This document shows positions 35,190-44,016 of a stretch of DNA of 64,000 bases, piece after piece; position 1 is the first letter of the stretch; each line of letters opens with the position of its first letter. The notes under the pieces are model-generated. The model was given only the letters and a program-made list of their open reading frames with translations, did no database searches and had not been told where the DNA came from. This DNA is from Bacteroidales bacterium UBA755 (GTDB lineage Bacteria > Bacteroidota > Bacteroidia > Bacteroidales > UBA932). The stretch is from NCBI GenBank assembly GCA_002297815.1, contig DBKH01000060.1, forward strand, positions 1 to 64,000, in the 5' to 3' direction. Position numbers and translations under genes: made by a program.

Positions 35190-35203
35190 CTTGTCTTAAA
35201 CTG

Positions 35204-36883
35204 TCACAAGAGCATCAGAATCTGACCGGAGATTACGCGGAGAAACATCTCCATTGGATAGACGGTGGCATAGGCAACGGAAGGCTCATCGTCATCGACT
35301 GTAGTAAGAGCGTAGTTCAGGGCAATTGGGTTTGCCATGGACGCGCACAGCATCCCGACATTCTCCGAATAGTCCGTCTTGAAGAATTTGGACGCGACAA
35401 TGCCTACAATCAGCACAGGAACGACCGCCAAGAGAACACTGACAACAATCCACAGCAAGCCTTCTGGTCTCAAGACCGTCTCGAAAAAGTCAGGACCTGC
35501 ACTTAGTCCCAATCCAGCAAGATAGATTGTTAGGCCAAACTGACGCAACATCAGATTCGCACTGTGGGTCGTGTAGGTTGTCAGGTGGATTCTCGGTCCG
35601 AAAGCACCCATCAGGATGCCAATCAGAATCGGGCCACCAGCAATTCCAAGCCTGATCGGGACACTCATTCCCGGAATGGAAATCGGAAGGCTGCCCAGAA
35701 TCAATCCTAGCATAAGTCCAATGAAAATGAACAGCAGATTCGGATTACGAAGCTCTTTCTCCTGATTACCGAGAACTTCCGCCACACGATCTATAGCCTT
35801 CTGCTCCCCCACAATCGTCAGTTTGTCCCCAATCTGGAGCCTAAGGTCACGGGACGGAAGCAGGTCGATTCCAGCTCGGTTCACCCTCGTGATGTTGATC
35901 CGGTAGGCATTGCGCAGATGCAGATCACCAAGTTTTGCCCCATTGACACTCGTCTTGGTCACGAAAATGTGTCTTGACACGAGCATCCCGTCCAGATGAT
36001 TCCAGTCGATGTCCTTCTTGTTCCAATCTTTGACGACCTTCTCTCCAAAAAGTTGCTCTGCTGCCCCTGCATCCTTCTCTCTGGTCAGCACAAGCACATG
36101 TTCTCCTTCTTCGAGGACAGTGTCTCCGTCTGGTATGATGACTTGCCCACGGCCTTCACCAGCATATTTCCAAACCCTAGACACGACCAGCCGGACATGG
36201 GCATCCTTCATGATGTCCCTTATCGTCTTTCCGAAGACAGCCGGGTTGCTGACTCTAAATTCTGCGATAAAAGTCTGGTTATCATGAGCATCCTTAGCCT
36301 TGCTGTTCTTTCGGAACATGGCCGAAAGGATGGCGACACACAAAATCACCCCTATCACTCCGAACGGATAGCCCACAGCGCAGGCAGTTGCCATCTGGTT
36401 TGAGACATCCGCTGCCCCCGGATCTGTCTGAAGCAAAGTCTGCTGAGCGGCTCCAAGCATAGGTGTGTTGGTCGCGGCCCCCGTGAGCAAGCCTGTTGCA
36501 ACTGGCAGGGATATTCCACACAACTTGCTTACTCCTAACGTCATGAAAGTTCCTACCAACAGTACTGCGAACGCAAGGAGGTTTAGTTTTATGCCTCCTT
36601 TTTTCAGAGATGGGAAGAAGCTCGGACCGACCTGCAAACCAAGGGTAAACACAAACAGCACGAGTCCGAAATTCTGCGCCAGAGCCAGCATTCGAGGATC
36701 AACGCTGAGCCCGAAATGCCCGACGACAATTCCAGCAAAAAACACGAATGTCACACCGAGGCTGACACCTTTAATCTTGATTTTGTTGCAAAGAAGACCC
36801 GCAACGCAAATTAGCGACAGAACAAGAATCGCCTGAATATAAGACGGTTCTGTGAATATCTCGATGAACCAGTTCATTGTCAT
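35204..36883 (-). CDS. AspT/YidE/YbjL-type membrane permease with RCK_C domains
   Basis: A 559-residue inner-membrane protein with two homologous membrane halves (residues ~10-185 and ~385-555) of the aspartate:alanine exchanger type: LQVGPSFFPSL and GAATNTPMLGAAQ in the first half, GLGLSAGPDFFE and CASMANPIALNYAL in the second. Between them are two TrkA_C/RCK_C-like domains (about 210-290 and 300-375: VLEEGEHVLVLTREKDA, LRLQIGDKLTIVGEQKA). YidE homologues are putative transporters of unknown substrate. Start at 36883 or at the second Met (36877). It has its own -7 box (36899) and a long hairpin terminator. Confidence 0.9.
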   Translation of the reverse strand: MTMNWFIEIFTEPSYIQAILVLSLICVAGLLCNKIKIKGVSLGVTFVFFAGIVVGHFGLSVDPRMLALAQNFGLVLFVFTLGLQVGPSFFPSLKKGGIKLNLLAFAVLLVGTFMTLGVSKLCGISLPVATGLLTGAATNTPMLGAAQQTLLQTDPGAADVSNQMATACAVGYPFGVIGVILCVAILSAMFRKNSKAKDAHDNQTFIAEFRVSNPAVFGKTIRDIMKDAHVRLVVSRVWKYAGEGRGQVIIPDGDTVLEEGEHVLVLTREKDAGAAEQLFGEKVVKDWNKKDIDWNHLDGMLVSRHIFVTKTSVNGAKLGDLHLRNAYRINITRVNRAGIDLLPSRDLRLQIGDKLTIVGEQKAIDRVAEVLGNQEKELRNPNLLFIFIGLMLGLILGSLPISIPGMSVPIRLGIAGGPILIGILMGAFGPRIHLTTYTTHSANLMLRQFGLTIYLAGLGLSAGPDFFETVLRPEGLLWIVVSVLLAVVPVLIVGIVASKFFKTDYSENVGMLCASMANPIALNYALTTVDDDEPSVAYATVYPMEMFLRVISGQILMLL

Positions 36884-36898
36884 TTACTATACAACCTA

Positions 36899-36906
36899 CA
36901 AAGATA
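36899..36906 (-). promoter_or_regulatory. -7 box of the YidE/AspT-type permease
   Basis: The minus strand reads TATCTTTG, an exact match 15 bp before the ATG at 36883. It is 15 bp from the divergent box at 36922-36929. Confidence 0.65.
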
Positions 36907-36921
36907 GTGAGAATAATTCAT

Positions 36922-36929
36922 TATTTTTG
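36922..36929 (+). promoter_or_regulatory. -7 box of the GH25 gene
   Basis: TATTTTTG, an exact match, ends only 4 bp before the ATG at 36934, so the message would be leaderless or nearly so. It rules out the upstream in-frame start at 36877. Confidence 0.6.
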
Positions 36930-36933
36930 TTCT

Positions 36934-37794
36934 ATGAATATGCCATCGTCCAAGAATGGAAGCGTTAGTGACAAGGGACGCAAGAAAGCAGTGAAGCCAC
37001 CCTCACCAAAGAAACGCAAGTACCGCAGGAAGAAAAAACCGGGGGAAGTCAACCTCGGAGCATGGACTGCGGTAGGGTGCGCTGTGGCTGTTCTCATTGC
37101 ACTGGTGATGATTTTCCACAAATGTGGCGAAGCCCTTGACTACGAGACTGGAGCCAAGGTGCCACAAGGAGAGTGGCGCTACGGGATTGACATCTCGCAC
37201 CACAACGCAGGAAAGATTGTTTGGGATTCGCTCTATGTGATGACGGACAAACGTGGGAGAACCATCAAGGATCATCATCTTGCGAAAGACATCAGACCTG
37301 TTAGCTTTGTGTTCATCAAAGCCACGGAAGGCGTGTCGATGGTTGATAAGGATTTCAAGAGGAATTGGCGGGAAGCCAGCATGTCAGGCCTTCGAAGGGG
37401 AGCCTATCATTTTTTCAGAAGTTCCAAGGACGGAGAGGCCCAGGCTCGGTTGTTCATAAGAACTGTGGGAGACTTAAGATTCAAGGACTTGCCACCGGTC
37501 CTAGACATTGAGACTATTCACCGTGGAGGCTCAAGGAAGAGACTGAACGAGGAGGCTCTCAAATGGCTCAGAGTCATTGAGGATCATTACAACAAGAAGC
37601 CGATTGTCTATACTGGGGCTTCGTTCGCGAAGGATTACCTCTGCAAGGAAATCACGGACAACTATCCTCTGTGGATAGCGCATTATGAGAAGGAAAAGCC
37701 CGCTTTTGAGGGCTGGACTTGGTGGCAGTTCACGGATCGTGCTGTCGTGAAAGGGGTTCCGGGACTGGTTGACCTCAGTGTGATTAGACGTTAG
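36934..37794 (+). CDS. GH25-family lysozyme-like muramidase, membrane-anchored
   Basis: A 286-residue type II membrane protein: a strongly basic N-terminal stretch (KKRKYRRKKKPGE), one membrane helix (about 43-63), then a GH25 domain. Visible motifs are YGIDISHHNAG (first strand, near 84), FVFIKATEGVSMVD, GAYHFFRS, VLDIET (catalytic DxE, near 190) and WWQFTDRAVV. It would cleave the glycan of peptidoglycan from the periplasmic side. The gene is divergent from the permease gene, and its message may be leaderless; the second ATG (36940, preceded by GAAT) is the alternative start. Its 3' end is followed by a palindromic repeat cluster. Confidence 0.9.
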   Translation: MNMPSSKNGSVSDKGRKKAVKPPSPKKRKYRRKKKPGEVNLGAWTAVGCAVAVLIALVMIFHKCGEALDYETGAKVPQGEWRYGIDISHHNAGKIVWDSLYVMTDKRGRTIKDHHLAKDIRPVSFVFIKATEGVSMVDKDFKRNWREASMSGLRRGAYHFFRSSKDGEAQARLFIRTVGDLRFKDLPPVLDIETIHRGGSRKRLNEEALKWLRVIEDHYNKKPIVYTGASFAKDYLCKEITDNYPLWIAHYEKEKPAFEGWTWWQFTDRAVVKGVPGLVDLSVIRR

Positions 37795-37800
37795 GACCGT

Positions 37801-37877
37801 TCGCTTCGACAGGCTCAGCGACCGAAGCGGCAGTCACTGAGACCATAACCGCGGTCACTGAGCTTGTCGAAGTGACC
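37801..37877. repeat. dispersed palindromic repeat pair
   Basis: A unit CGCTTCGACAGGCTCAGCG (37802-37820, continuing to ACCG) and an inverted unit GGTCACTGAGCTTGTCGAAG (from 37853 to 37877). They face each other between the 3' ends of the GH25 gene and the convergent gene ending at 37885. The arrangement can fold as two adjacent hairpins. Confidence 0.9.
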
Positions 37878-37884
37878 CTCAAAC

Positions 37885-38991
37885 CTATAATCTTTCAAAC
37901 GGTTTCTCAAAATCTCCCGTCCAACGGTAAAGGTGCGTTCTAGAGAACTGATTGCCAGAGGATGGGCTCTTCCCCGGCTCAGCGAAATAAAACAGGCCAT
38001 CACCGACCGGACATATTCCCGTGGAACCGTACTTGAAGTAAAATCCCCGAACCGGATTCTCTCTTGACCCGACCACATCATGCTTCGTCCTGTCGTAAAG
38101 GACTCCAGCCAACTTCCCTTTGAGTGGTTTGTCCGCCACATTGATGACGAACATGTCGTAGTTCGGGAATATTTCTTTTCGCCCCTTATAGACAGCCATG
38201 AGAATATTCCCAGTCACCTTGTCGTAGGCAAGGTTCTGCACACCCCAAGTTGTGTTTCCCGTGTAAACAAAGTACTTTGATTCAGGCTTGTCCGGCCCTT
38301 CCCCATAAAAGTCCCCGAACTTCACCGTCCCGGAATATTCATTCAATTTCTTGATGTCGTAGCGAAGTAGGACTTGGTGATTGTTGTCATTGCGGGCATT
38401 GTCGCCATAAATTCCGTAAGCCACGTAGAGGTAGTCCTTGCCTCCCTTTTTGCCAAGTTTTGGAGCGATTGTCACCCCATCAATTCCAGAACAGCCGTAG
38501 AAATGCTCGTACTCCTTGTCCGCGAAACCAGTCATGTGGTAATCCCTTGTGGCATCTCTGACGCAAACAATCCTGAATGCTTCATTGTTCTCCGAATCCA
38601 TGCCGATTTGATTGACTTTATCTACATCTATGATTGCTATGTAGAACATAGAACGTCCCTTAGCGAAAGAAGAAAGCCCCGCCCCAATGACATCATCCTT
38701 GCACTCAAGAGAGGCATAGACCTTTCTGTCAGAGGGATTGAATGTCATCGCTCCGAGATGGCCCTGAATCCTATCAATAGACCCTAGAATCTTTCCGTCA
38801 ATGTCCGTCTTGATGAAGCTGGTCGTGAAAGAGAAGTACATGTTGGCGGCATCCTTGTCGAAGGCAATTCCCTGGACATGGTTCTTGCCGCCCTCAACGT
38901 AGATCTCGGTCGGCAGGCTCTGTTCTGTTTGTGAATATGTAGCCACGGCTCCGGTGACTATCATCAAGGCGATTAATGCTATCTTTTTCAT
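37885..38991 (-). CDS. secreted beta-propeller-like protein of unknown function
   Basis: A 368-residue protein with a signal peptide (cleavage after TYSQ, residue ~20). The body is strand-rich with repeated blades (NMYFSFTTSFIKTDIDGKI, AMTFNPSDRKVYASLE, VLLRYDIKKLNEY, GNILMAVYKG), suggesting a propeller. I see no catalytic motif. The ATG at 38991 is preceded by GAAT and a TTG two codons upstream; I prefer the ATG. A repeat cluster separates it from lpxB, whose transcript may extend into it, since I found no -7 box between them. Confidence 0.78.
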   Translation of the reverse strand: MKKIALIALMIVTGAVATYSQTEQSLPTEIYVEGGKNHVQGIAFDKDAANMYFSFTTSFIKTDIDGKILGSIDRIQGHLGAMTFNPSDRKVYASLECKDDVIGAGLSSFAKGRSMFYIAIIDVDKVNQIGMDSENNEAFRIVCVRDATRDYHMTGFADKEYEHFYGCSGIDGVTIAPKLGKKGGKDYLYVAYGIYGDNARNDNNHQVLLRYDIKKLNEYSGTVKFGDFYGEGPDKPESKYFVYTGNTTWGVQNLAYDKVTGNILMAVYKGRKEIFPNYDMFVINVADKPLKGKLAGVLYDRTKHDVVGSRENPVRGFYFKYGSTGICPVGDGLFYFAEPGKSPSSGNQFSRTHLYRWTGDFEKPFERL

Positions 38992-39017
38992 ATTCAATAT
39001 ATTATTCCGATTGGTAT

Positions 39018-39126
39018 GTCACTTCGGCAAGCTCAGTGACCGATGTTACTAGTTAGTCACTTCGGCAGGCTCAGTGACCACAGACTCAGTGACCTGCATG
39101 TTCGGTCGCTGAGCCTGTCGAAGCGG
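39018..39126. repeat. cluster of dispersed palindromic repeats
   Basis: Units at 39018-39042 (GTCACTTCGGCAAGCTCAG core), 39056-39079 (TTCGGCAGGCTCAGTGACC), a partial ACTCAGTGACC at 39084-39094, and an inverted unit at 39104-39126 (GGTCGCTGAGCCTGTCGAAG). They fill almost the whole gap between lpxB and the downstream secreted protein gene. Confidence 0.9.
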
Positions 39127-39134
39127 CCTGATGG

Positions 39135-40295
39135 CTATTTTCTTAATTCTTCAATCATAGCCCGCGCCACGGCAGCGGAAGCCCCCTCCCCACCGAGAGC
39201 GTCACGGATTTCCTGATAGCCGGACAGCATAGTGGACCTGTACTCCTCATCCTCGATCATCCGACGAACCTCATTCAGCACATTGTCGGGAGTGAAATAG
39301 TACTGAAGAAGTTCCCGGAAACAAATCCTGTCAAGAATAAGATTGCCGAGACTTATGTACTGAATCTTGATGATCATCTTTGCAATCAAGAAGTTGATTT
39401 CCGCCCCTTTATAGGCCACCAACTGAGGGGTCCCAATCAGAGCACATTCAAGCGAAGCAGTCCCTGAGTTGACCACCGCAGCTTTGGCGTGACGCATCAC
39501 TGCATAACTCTGGCCAAAGACCACGCTGACATATTCACGTCCCCCGATGTACTTGGCATAGTCCGCTTCAGAGCGTGCTGGGGCAGCAGCGACCACAAAT
39601 CGGTAGTCCGAATATTCAGGTAAAGCATGCAGTTTGTCCGCAAATTCCATGAAGGTCGGCATCATGGAACTGATTTCTCCGTTTCTTGAGCCGGCCAAAA
39701 GCGCAATCACCGGTCTGTCAGGAAGTCCGGTCTTGGCTAGGAACTCCTCTCTTGACTCCTTGAAGGCTTCCGAATTGTCAATCGCATCGATCAGAGGATT
39801 ACCTTTATATATAAAGTCAACACCTTTCTTCGTGAAGTATGGAATCTCAAACGGAAATACTATGAACAGCTTATCGACAAATGCCTTAATCTTTTTCACT
39901 CGACTTTCACGCGAGGCCCAGACTTTAGGAGCTATGTAGTAAAAGACCTTGAAACCTGCCTTATGGGCAAATTCGGCCACACGGAAATTGAAGCCGGGAT
40001 AGTCGATGAGGATCACCACGTCAGGCTTCCAACGCAAGATGTCGGAAGTGCAATCAGTGAATCTTTTCGCGAAAGACCGTGCATGGAGAAAGATTTGAGT
40101 GAATCCGATGATTGCTCCGTCCTTGTAGTCTTTCACGAGGCCCGTGCCCTCCTGATGCTCTTTGAAAACAGAGTCCATCAGTTCTCCGCCCCAAAATCGT
40201 ACGTCAGCATTTGGATCCTCAGCGTAAAGGCCACGCATAAGATTCGATCCATGAAGGTCCCCGGACGCCTCTCCGGCTATAATGTAGTAGCGCAT
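39135..40295 (-). CDS. lpxB: lipid-A-disaccharide synthase
   Basis: A 386-residue GT19 enzyme that joins UDP-diacylglucosamine and lipid X in lipid A assembly, at the inner face of the membrane. Motifs: YYIIAGEASGDLHGSNLM at the N-terminus, IDYPGFNFRVAEFA, YYIAPKVWASRESRVKKIKAFVD, FPFEIPYFTKKG, IALLAGSRNGEISSMMPTF and VNSGTASLECALIGTPQLVAYK. I begin at the ATG at 40295, since MRYYIIAGEASGD matches the family start; the ORF extends eight codons further upstream. It follows surE by 52 bp in the same direction. Confidence 0.97.
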   Translation of the reverse strand: MRYYIIAGEASGDLHGSNLMRGLYAEDPNADVRFWGGELMDSVFKEHQEGTGLVKDYKDGAIIGFTQIFLHARSFAKRFTDCTSDILRWKPDVVILIDYPGFNFRVAEFAHKAGFKVFYYIAPKVWASRESRVKKIKAFVDKLFIVFPFEIPYFTKKGVDFIYKGNPLIDAIDNSEAFKESREEFLAKTGLPDRPVIALLAGSRNGEISSMMPTFMEFADKLHALPEYSDYRFVVAAAPARSEADYAKYIGGREYVSVVFGQSYAVMRHAKAAVVNSGTASLECALIGTPQLVAYKGAEINFLIAKMIIKIQYISLGNLILDRICFRELLQYYFTPDNVLNEVRRMIEDEEYRSTMLSGYQEIRDALGGEGASAAVARAMIEELRK

Positions 40296-40347
40296 ATTCC
40301 TTGATTGTTCTGCCAACACATTGTCGGCTAATTCATTGGCATATTCA

Positions 40348-41205
40348 TTAAAAATCCTCGTTGAATCCGAGACCGTTCAGGCGGGCAATCTCATCGTGGT
40401 CCGAACTGTTGATGTTGTGGGCGACAATGGAGATGTAACCGTCAGCGAGGATGTGATGGTCGGCCAAAAAGTCATCCTTCGGAGAATCGTCCTTGAAATC
40501 CCCGACCATCATGTAAAGGGTCTCTCCCTCTTCGACTTTCGGGACAGAAGTCTGGCCAATGTCTTCGGGACGGACACCTCTTTTGGCGAATATCCCAGCG
40601 TCCCAAGGTTTGAATTCCTTTTCCCAATGCCCCAACCCTTGGTGCCCCACGCGAACTCCTTTGACAGACGCAGCAGGAATATTCGGGAAATTGACATTAT
40701 AATATATTCCCGTCCCTGGATTATGATGCTCCCAAAGTTTTCTGAATATGTGGGGGAAATATTCACTGACAACGGAGAAGTCTGCATCTGGGCACATCGT
40801 GTCGAGCGATACTCCGATGCCGAATATCCCGTTCAAGGCCGCCTCCTCCGCTGCTCCTAGGGTTCCTGAATAGTTCGCTGCTGTGGCCGCGTTGGAACCA
40901 TGGTTGATGCCGCAGACCACAACATCTGGTTTCCCCGGCCAAAAGATCTCATCTAGACCGTATTTCACACAACTCGCTGGGGTTGCGTCAAGGTAAGACC
41001 ACCGAACTCCGTCCTTTTCGGGAAGTACCTTGTAGGCGATCGCCCTGCCACCCATCGAGACCGCCATCGACATCCCCGATTGGTGAAATTTCGGTGCGAC
41101 AGCGGTAATCCTGCCAAATTGACGCATCATGTCAGCCAGCGCATGAATGCCACTAGCCTGATAGCCATCGTCATTTGTCAGCAAGATATTCATTTCATCA
41201 GACAT
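40348..41205 (-). CDS. surE: 5'/3'-nucleotidase SurE
   Basis: A 285-residue metal-dependent phosphatase of nucleoside monophosphates. The N-terminal metal site is NILLTNDDGYQASGIHAL, followed by VAPKFHQSGMSMAVS, the VVCGINHGSNAATAANYSGTLGAA segment and, later, YYNVNFPNIP. It is longer than the usual ~250 residues because of extra loops. MSDEMNILL (41205) is used as the start; the internal ATG at 41193 is equally possible. A -7 box at 41226-41233 fits either. Downstream is lpxB, the same order seen in several Bacteroidota (from memory). Confidence 0.96.
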   Translation of the reverse strand: MSDEMNILLTNDDGYQASGIHALADMMRQFGRITAVAPKFHQSGMSMAVSMGGRAIAYKVLPEKDGVRWSYLDATPASCVKYGLDEIFWPGKPDVVVCGINHGSNAATAANYSGTLGAAEEAALNGIFGIGVSLDTMCPDADFSVVSEYFPHIFRKLWEHHNPGTGIYYNVNFPNIPAASVKGVRVGHQGLGHWEKEFKPWDAGIFAKRGVRPEDIGQTSVPKVEEGETLYMMVGDFKDDSPKDDFLADHHILADGYISIVAHNINSSDHDEIARLNGLGFNEDF

Positions 41206-41225
41206 TCCATTAATATTTTAACCCA

Positions 41226-41233
41226 CAAATATA
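41226..41233 (-). promoter_or_regulatory. -7 box of surE-lpxB
   Basis: The minus strand reads TATATTTG, an exact match 20 bp before the ATG at 41205 and 21 bp from the divergent gapA box. Confidence 0.6.
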
Positions 41234-41254
41234 TTAAATTCCGCAATTTTTTAA

Positions 41255-41262
41255 TAATTTTG
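41255..41262 (+). promoter_or_regulatory. -7 box of gapA
   Basis: TAATTTTG, an exact TAnnTTTG match, gives a leader of about 70 nt before the ATG at 41338, long for this genome and compatible with control at the RNA level. Confidence 0.55.
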
Positions 41263-41325
41263 CATCGCTTTTGCAGTAAAGGCTGCGGTTAGTTTAGTAG
41301 TTGAAAAGATTAACAACTTATTTAA

Positions 41326-42336
<1,011 letters not shown>

Positions 42337-42340
42337 TTCC

Positions 42341-42348
42341 TATCTTTG
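42341..42348 (+). promoter_or_regulatory. -7-like box between gapA stop and terminator
   Basis: TATCTTTG, an exact match 4 bp after the gapA stop codon. A transcript starting here would first meet the terminator at 42357-42387 and then the OmpA lipoprotein gene at 42449. Confidence 0.35.
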
Positions 42349-42356
42349 CTGATAAG

Positions 42357-42387
42357 AAAGGCCGGGCCTTTGGGTCTGGCCTTTTTT
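42357..42387 (+). terminator. terminator of gapA
   Basis: AAAGGCCGGGCC pairs with GGTCTGGCCTTT (two G-U pairs) around a short loop, followed by TTTTTT within the arm end. Confidence 0.85.
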
Positions 42388-42448
42388 GAAATCCCGCGGT
42401 TCTTGCCCGACATTGGGCTGGTTCCGCGACAAAACAAGGGTTAATATT

Positions 42449-43129
42449 ATGAAAAAATTAGTTTTATCATTCATGTGCGGGGCCATGATTTTCTCTGGCT
42501 GCGGCACGATGTCCAAGACTGGACAAGGGACACTTATTGGCTCCGGTGCAGGAGCTGTAATCGGAGCCGGAATCGGAGCGGCCATCGGTGATGGCAAGGG
42601 TGCAGCTATCGGTGCAGCTATCGGAACTGCCGTCGGTGCCGGAACAGGTGCCGTGATCGGCAAGAAAATGGACAAAAAGGCCGCTGAACTCGAAGCCCTT
42701 GAGAATGCACAGGTTGAAACCGTGCAGGACCAGAACGGTCTCCAGGCCATCAAAGTGACATTCAATAGTGGAATCCTCTTCCCTACTAATGGCTCTACCC
42801 TCTCCCAAACCTCAAAGAATGAGTTGTCTCAGTTCGCCACCAAGATGAGCGACATGCAGGACACGGACATCACAATCTACGGCCACACCGACAACACTGG
42901 CTCCGATGCCGTCAACGAGCGCCTTTCCAACGAGAGAGCTCAATCCGTTGCAAACTATCTTAAGAATTGCGGCATCGCTTCATCTCGCATGACAACCGAG
43001 GGAAAATCCTACTCTATGCCAGTAGCAGACAACGCCACCAAGGAAGGCCGTGCCCAGAACCGTCGCGTCGAGATCTACATCACCGCTAACAAGACGATGA
43101 TCGAGAAGGCCGAGAACGGCACGCTGTAG
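42449..43129 (+). CDS. OmpA-family lipoprotein with glycine zipper (YiaD-like)
   Basis: A 226-residue lipoprotein. Signal with lipobox IFSGC (Cys ~18), then a glycine-zipper segment (about 30-75, repeated GAAIG and GAGIGAAIG), then an OmpA/MotB peptidoglycan-binding domain (about 105-215: TIYGHTDNTGSDAVNERLSN and AQNRRVEIYI). It would tether the outer membrane to peptidoglycan. The ORF is open 21 codons further upstream, but MKKLVLSFM at 42449 is the signal-peptide start. A complex inverted repeat follows it at 43167. Confidence 0.92.
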   Translation: MKKLVLSFMCGAMIFSGCGTMSKTGQGTLIGSGAGAVIGAGIGAAIGDGKGAAIGAAIGTAVGAGTGAVIGKKMDKKAAELEALENAQVETVQDQNGLQAIKVTFNSGILFPTNGSTLSQTSKNELSQFATKMSDMQDTDITIYGHTDNTGSDAVNERLSNERAQSVANYLKNCGIASSRMTTEGKSYSMPVADNATKEGRAQNRRVEIYITANKTMIEKAENGTL

Positions 43130-43166
43130 CCCACACGGAAAGGCAAGCAAAAAAAGCCTTATTACA

Positions 43167-43267
43167 AAAGCCAAAACCATAATCACTCCGGCAATCCTCC
43201 CCACCAAAGGTGGGTCCCCTCCCTCTTCGGGAGCCAAAGTTGCCTACGTGACTATGGTTTTGGCTTT
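43167..43267. repeat. 101-bp multi-branched inverted repeat
   Basis: Outer arms AAAGCCAAAACCATAATCAC (43167-43186) and its complement at 43248-43267 match at 19 of 20 positions. Inside are a second stem (GGCAA 43190-43194 / TTGCC 43240-43244) and two hairpins, CCCACC-AAA-GGTGGG (43200-43214) and CTCCC-TCTTC-GGGAG (43219-43233). It lies between the 3' ends of convergent genes. No coding potential. Confidence 0.85.
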
Positions 43268-43299
43268 ATTGGTCTAATCAATCGTTAGAAGCTGATTTT

Positions 43300-43965
43300 T
43301 CAGTACTGACGCGGGCCAAAGATGGAGGTGCCGATGCGGACGATGGTGGCACCGTGGCGGATGGCAAGGGGCCAGTCGTGGGACATTCCGATGGAGAGTT
43401 CGGTGAAGTCGGGCAGTTGCGGGTAGCTGGCATCCAAGCGTTGTTTGAAGGACTGGATGCGTGCGAAATCGGACTCAACGACTGCATTGTCATCGGTGTG
43501 AGTAGCCATGCCCATGAGGCCGTGGATCCGGACATGCTGGTAGGAACGTCCGCTGGCATATTCATCAAGAACTGACTCGATTTCCTGCTCGGTCAGGCCG
43601 CCTTTGGTGAGTTCGGCACCGAGGTGAAGTTCTAACAACACATTGACGGTGCGAGAATTGACCGAGGCCCAGTTGTCTATGAGATCCAGCAAGTGGCGGG
43701 AATCCACCGACTCAACCAAAGAGGCATAAGGAAGTACCAGTTTCAGTTTGTTGGTTTGGAGATGTCCGATGAAATGCCACTCAATGTCTTGAGGGAGCTG
43801 GAGGGCTTTCATGGCAAACTCTTGTGGGCGGTTCTCACCGAAGCAGCGTTGGCCGACCTGATAGGCGGTAAGGATGTCCGAGAACGGATGGAATTTGGAA
43901 ACTGCCACCAGTTTCACTCCTGATGGCAGTTCCTTTTTGATGTTATTAAGATTCTCTTCTATCAT
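43300..43965 (-). CDS. YggS/PLPBP-family pyridoxal-phosphate homeostasis protein
   Basis: A 221-residue PLP-binding TIM-barrel protein without known enzymatic activity; relatives buffer PLP. Motifs: KLVAVSKFHPFSDI (PLP Lys, near residue 22), CFGENRPQEFAMK, IEWHFIGHLQTNKLK, LVESVDSRHLL, HGLMGMATH and FTELSIGMSHDWPLAIRHGAT. Length is standard. It is the last gene of the run DUF349 gene, yidC, yggS on the minus strand (51 bp after yidC, no -7 box between). Confidence 0.94.
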   Translation of the reverse strand: MIEENLNNIKKELPSGVKLVAVSKFHPFSDILTAYQVGQRCFGENRPQEFAMKALQLPQDIEWHFIGHLQTNKLKLVLPYASLVESVDSRHLLDLIDNWASVNSRTVNVLLELHLGAELTKGGLTEQEIESVLDEYASGRSYQHVRIHGLMGMATHTDDNAVVESDFARIQSFKQRLDASYPQLPDFTELSIGMSHDWPLAIRHGATIVRIGTSIFGPRQY

Positions 43966-44016
43966 TCCGTAAAAGAATTAACAGAAATCTTTGTCAAGAT
44001 ATTCATAAAAAGCGGC

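Noticed and set aside
37815..38141. Alternative minus-strand frame running through the palindromic repeats
   Set aside because: It is a different frame from the secreted protein gene, which has a signal peptide and continuous strand-rich sequence; the alternative has neither.
43167..43267. Clover-like fold suggesting a tRNA gene
   Set aside because: The outer stem is 20 bp rather than 7, and there is no T-loop GTTCGA motif, no anticodon arm and no plausible length.
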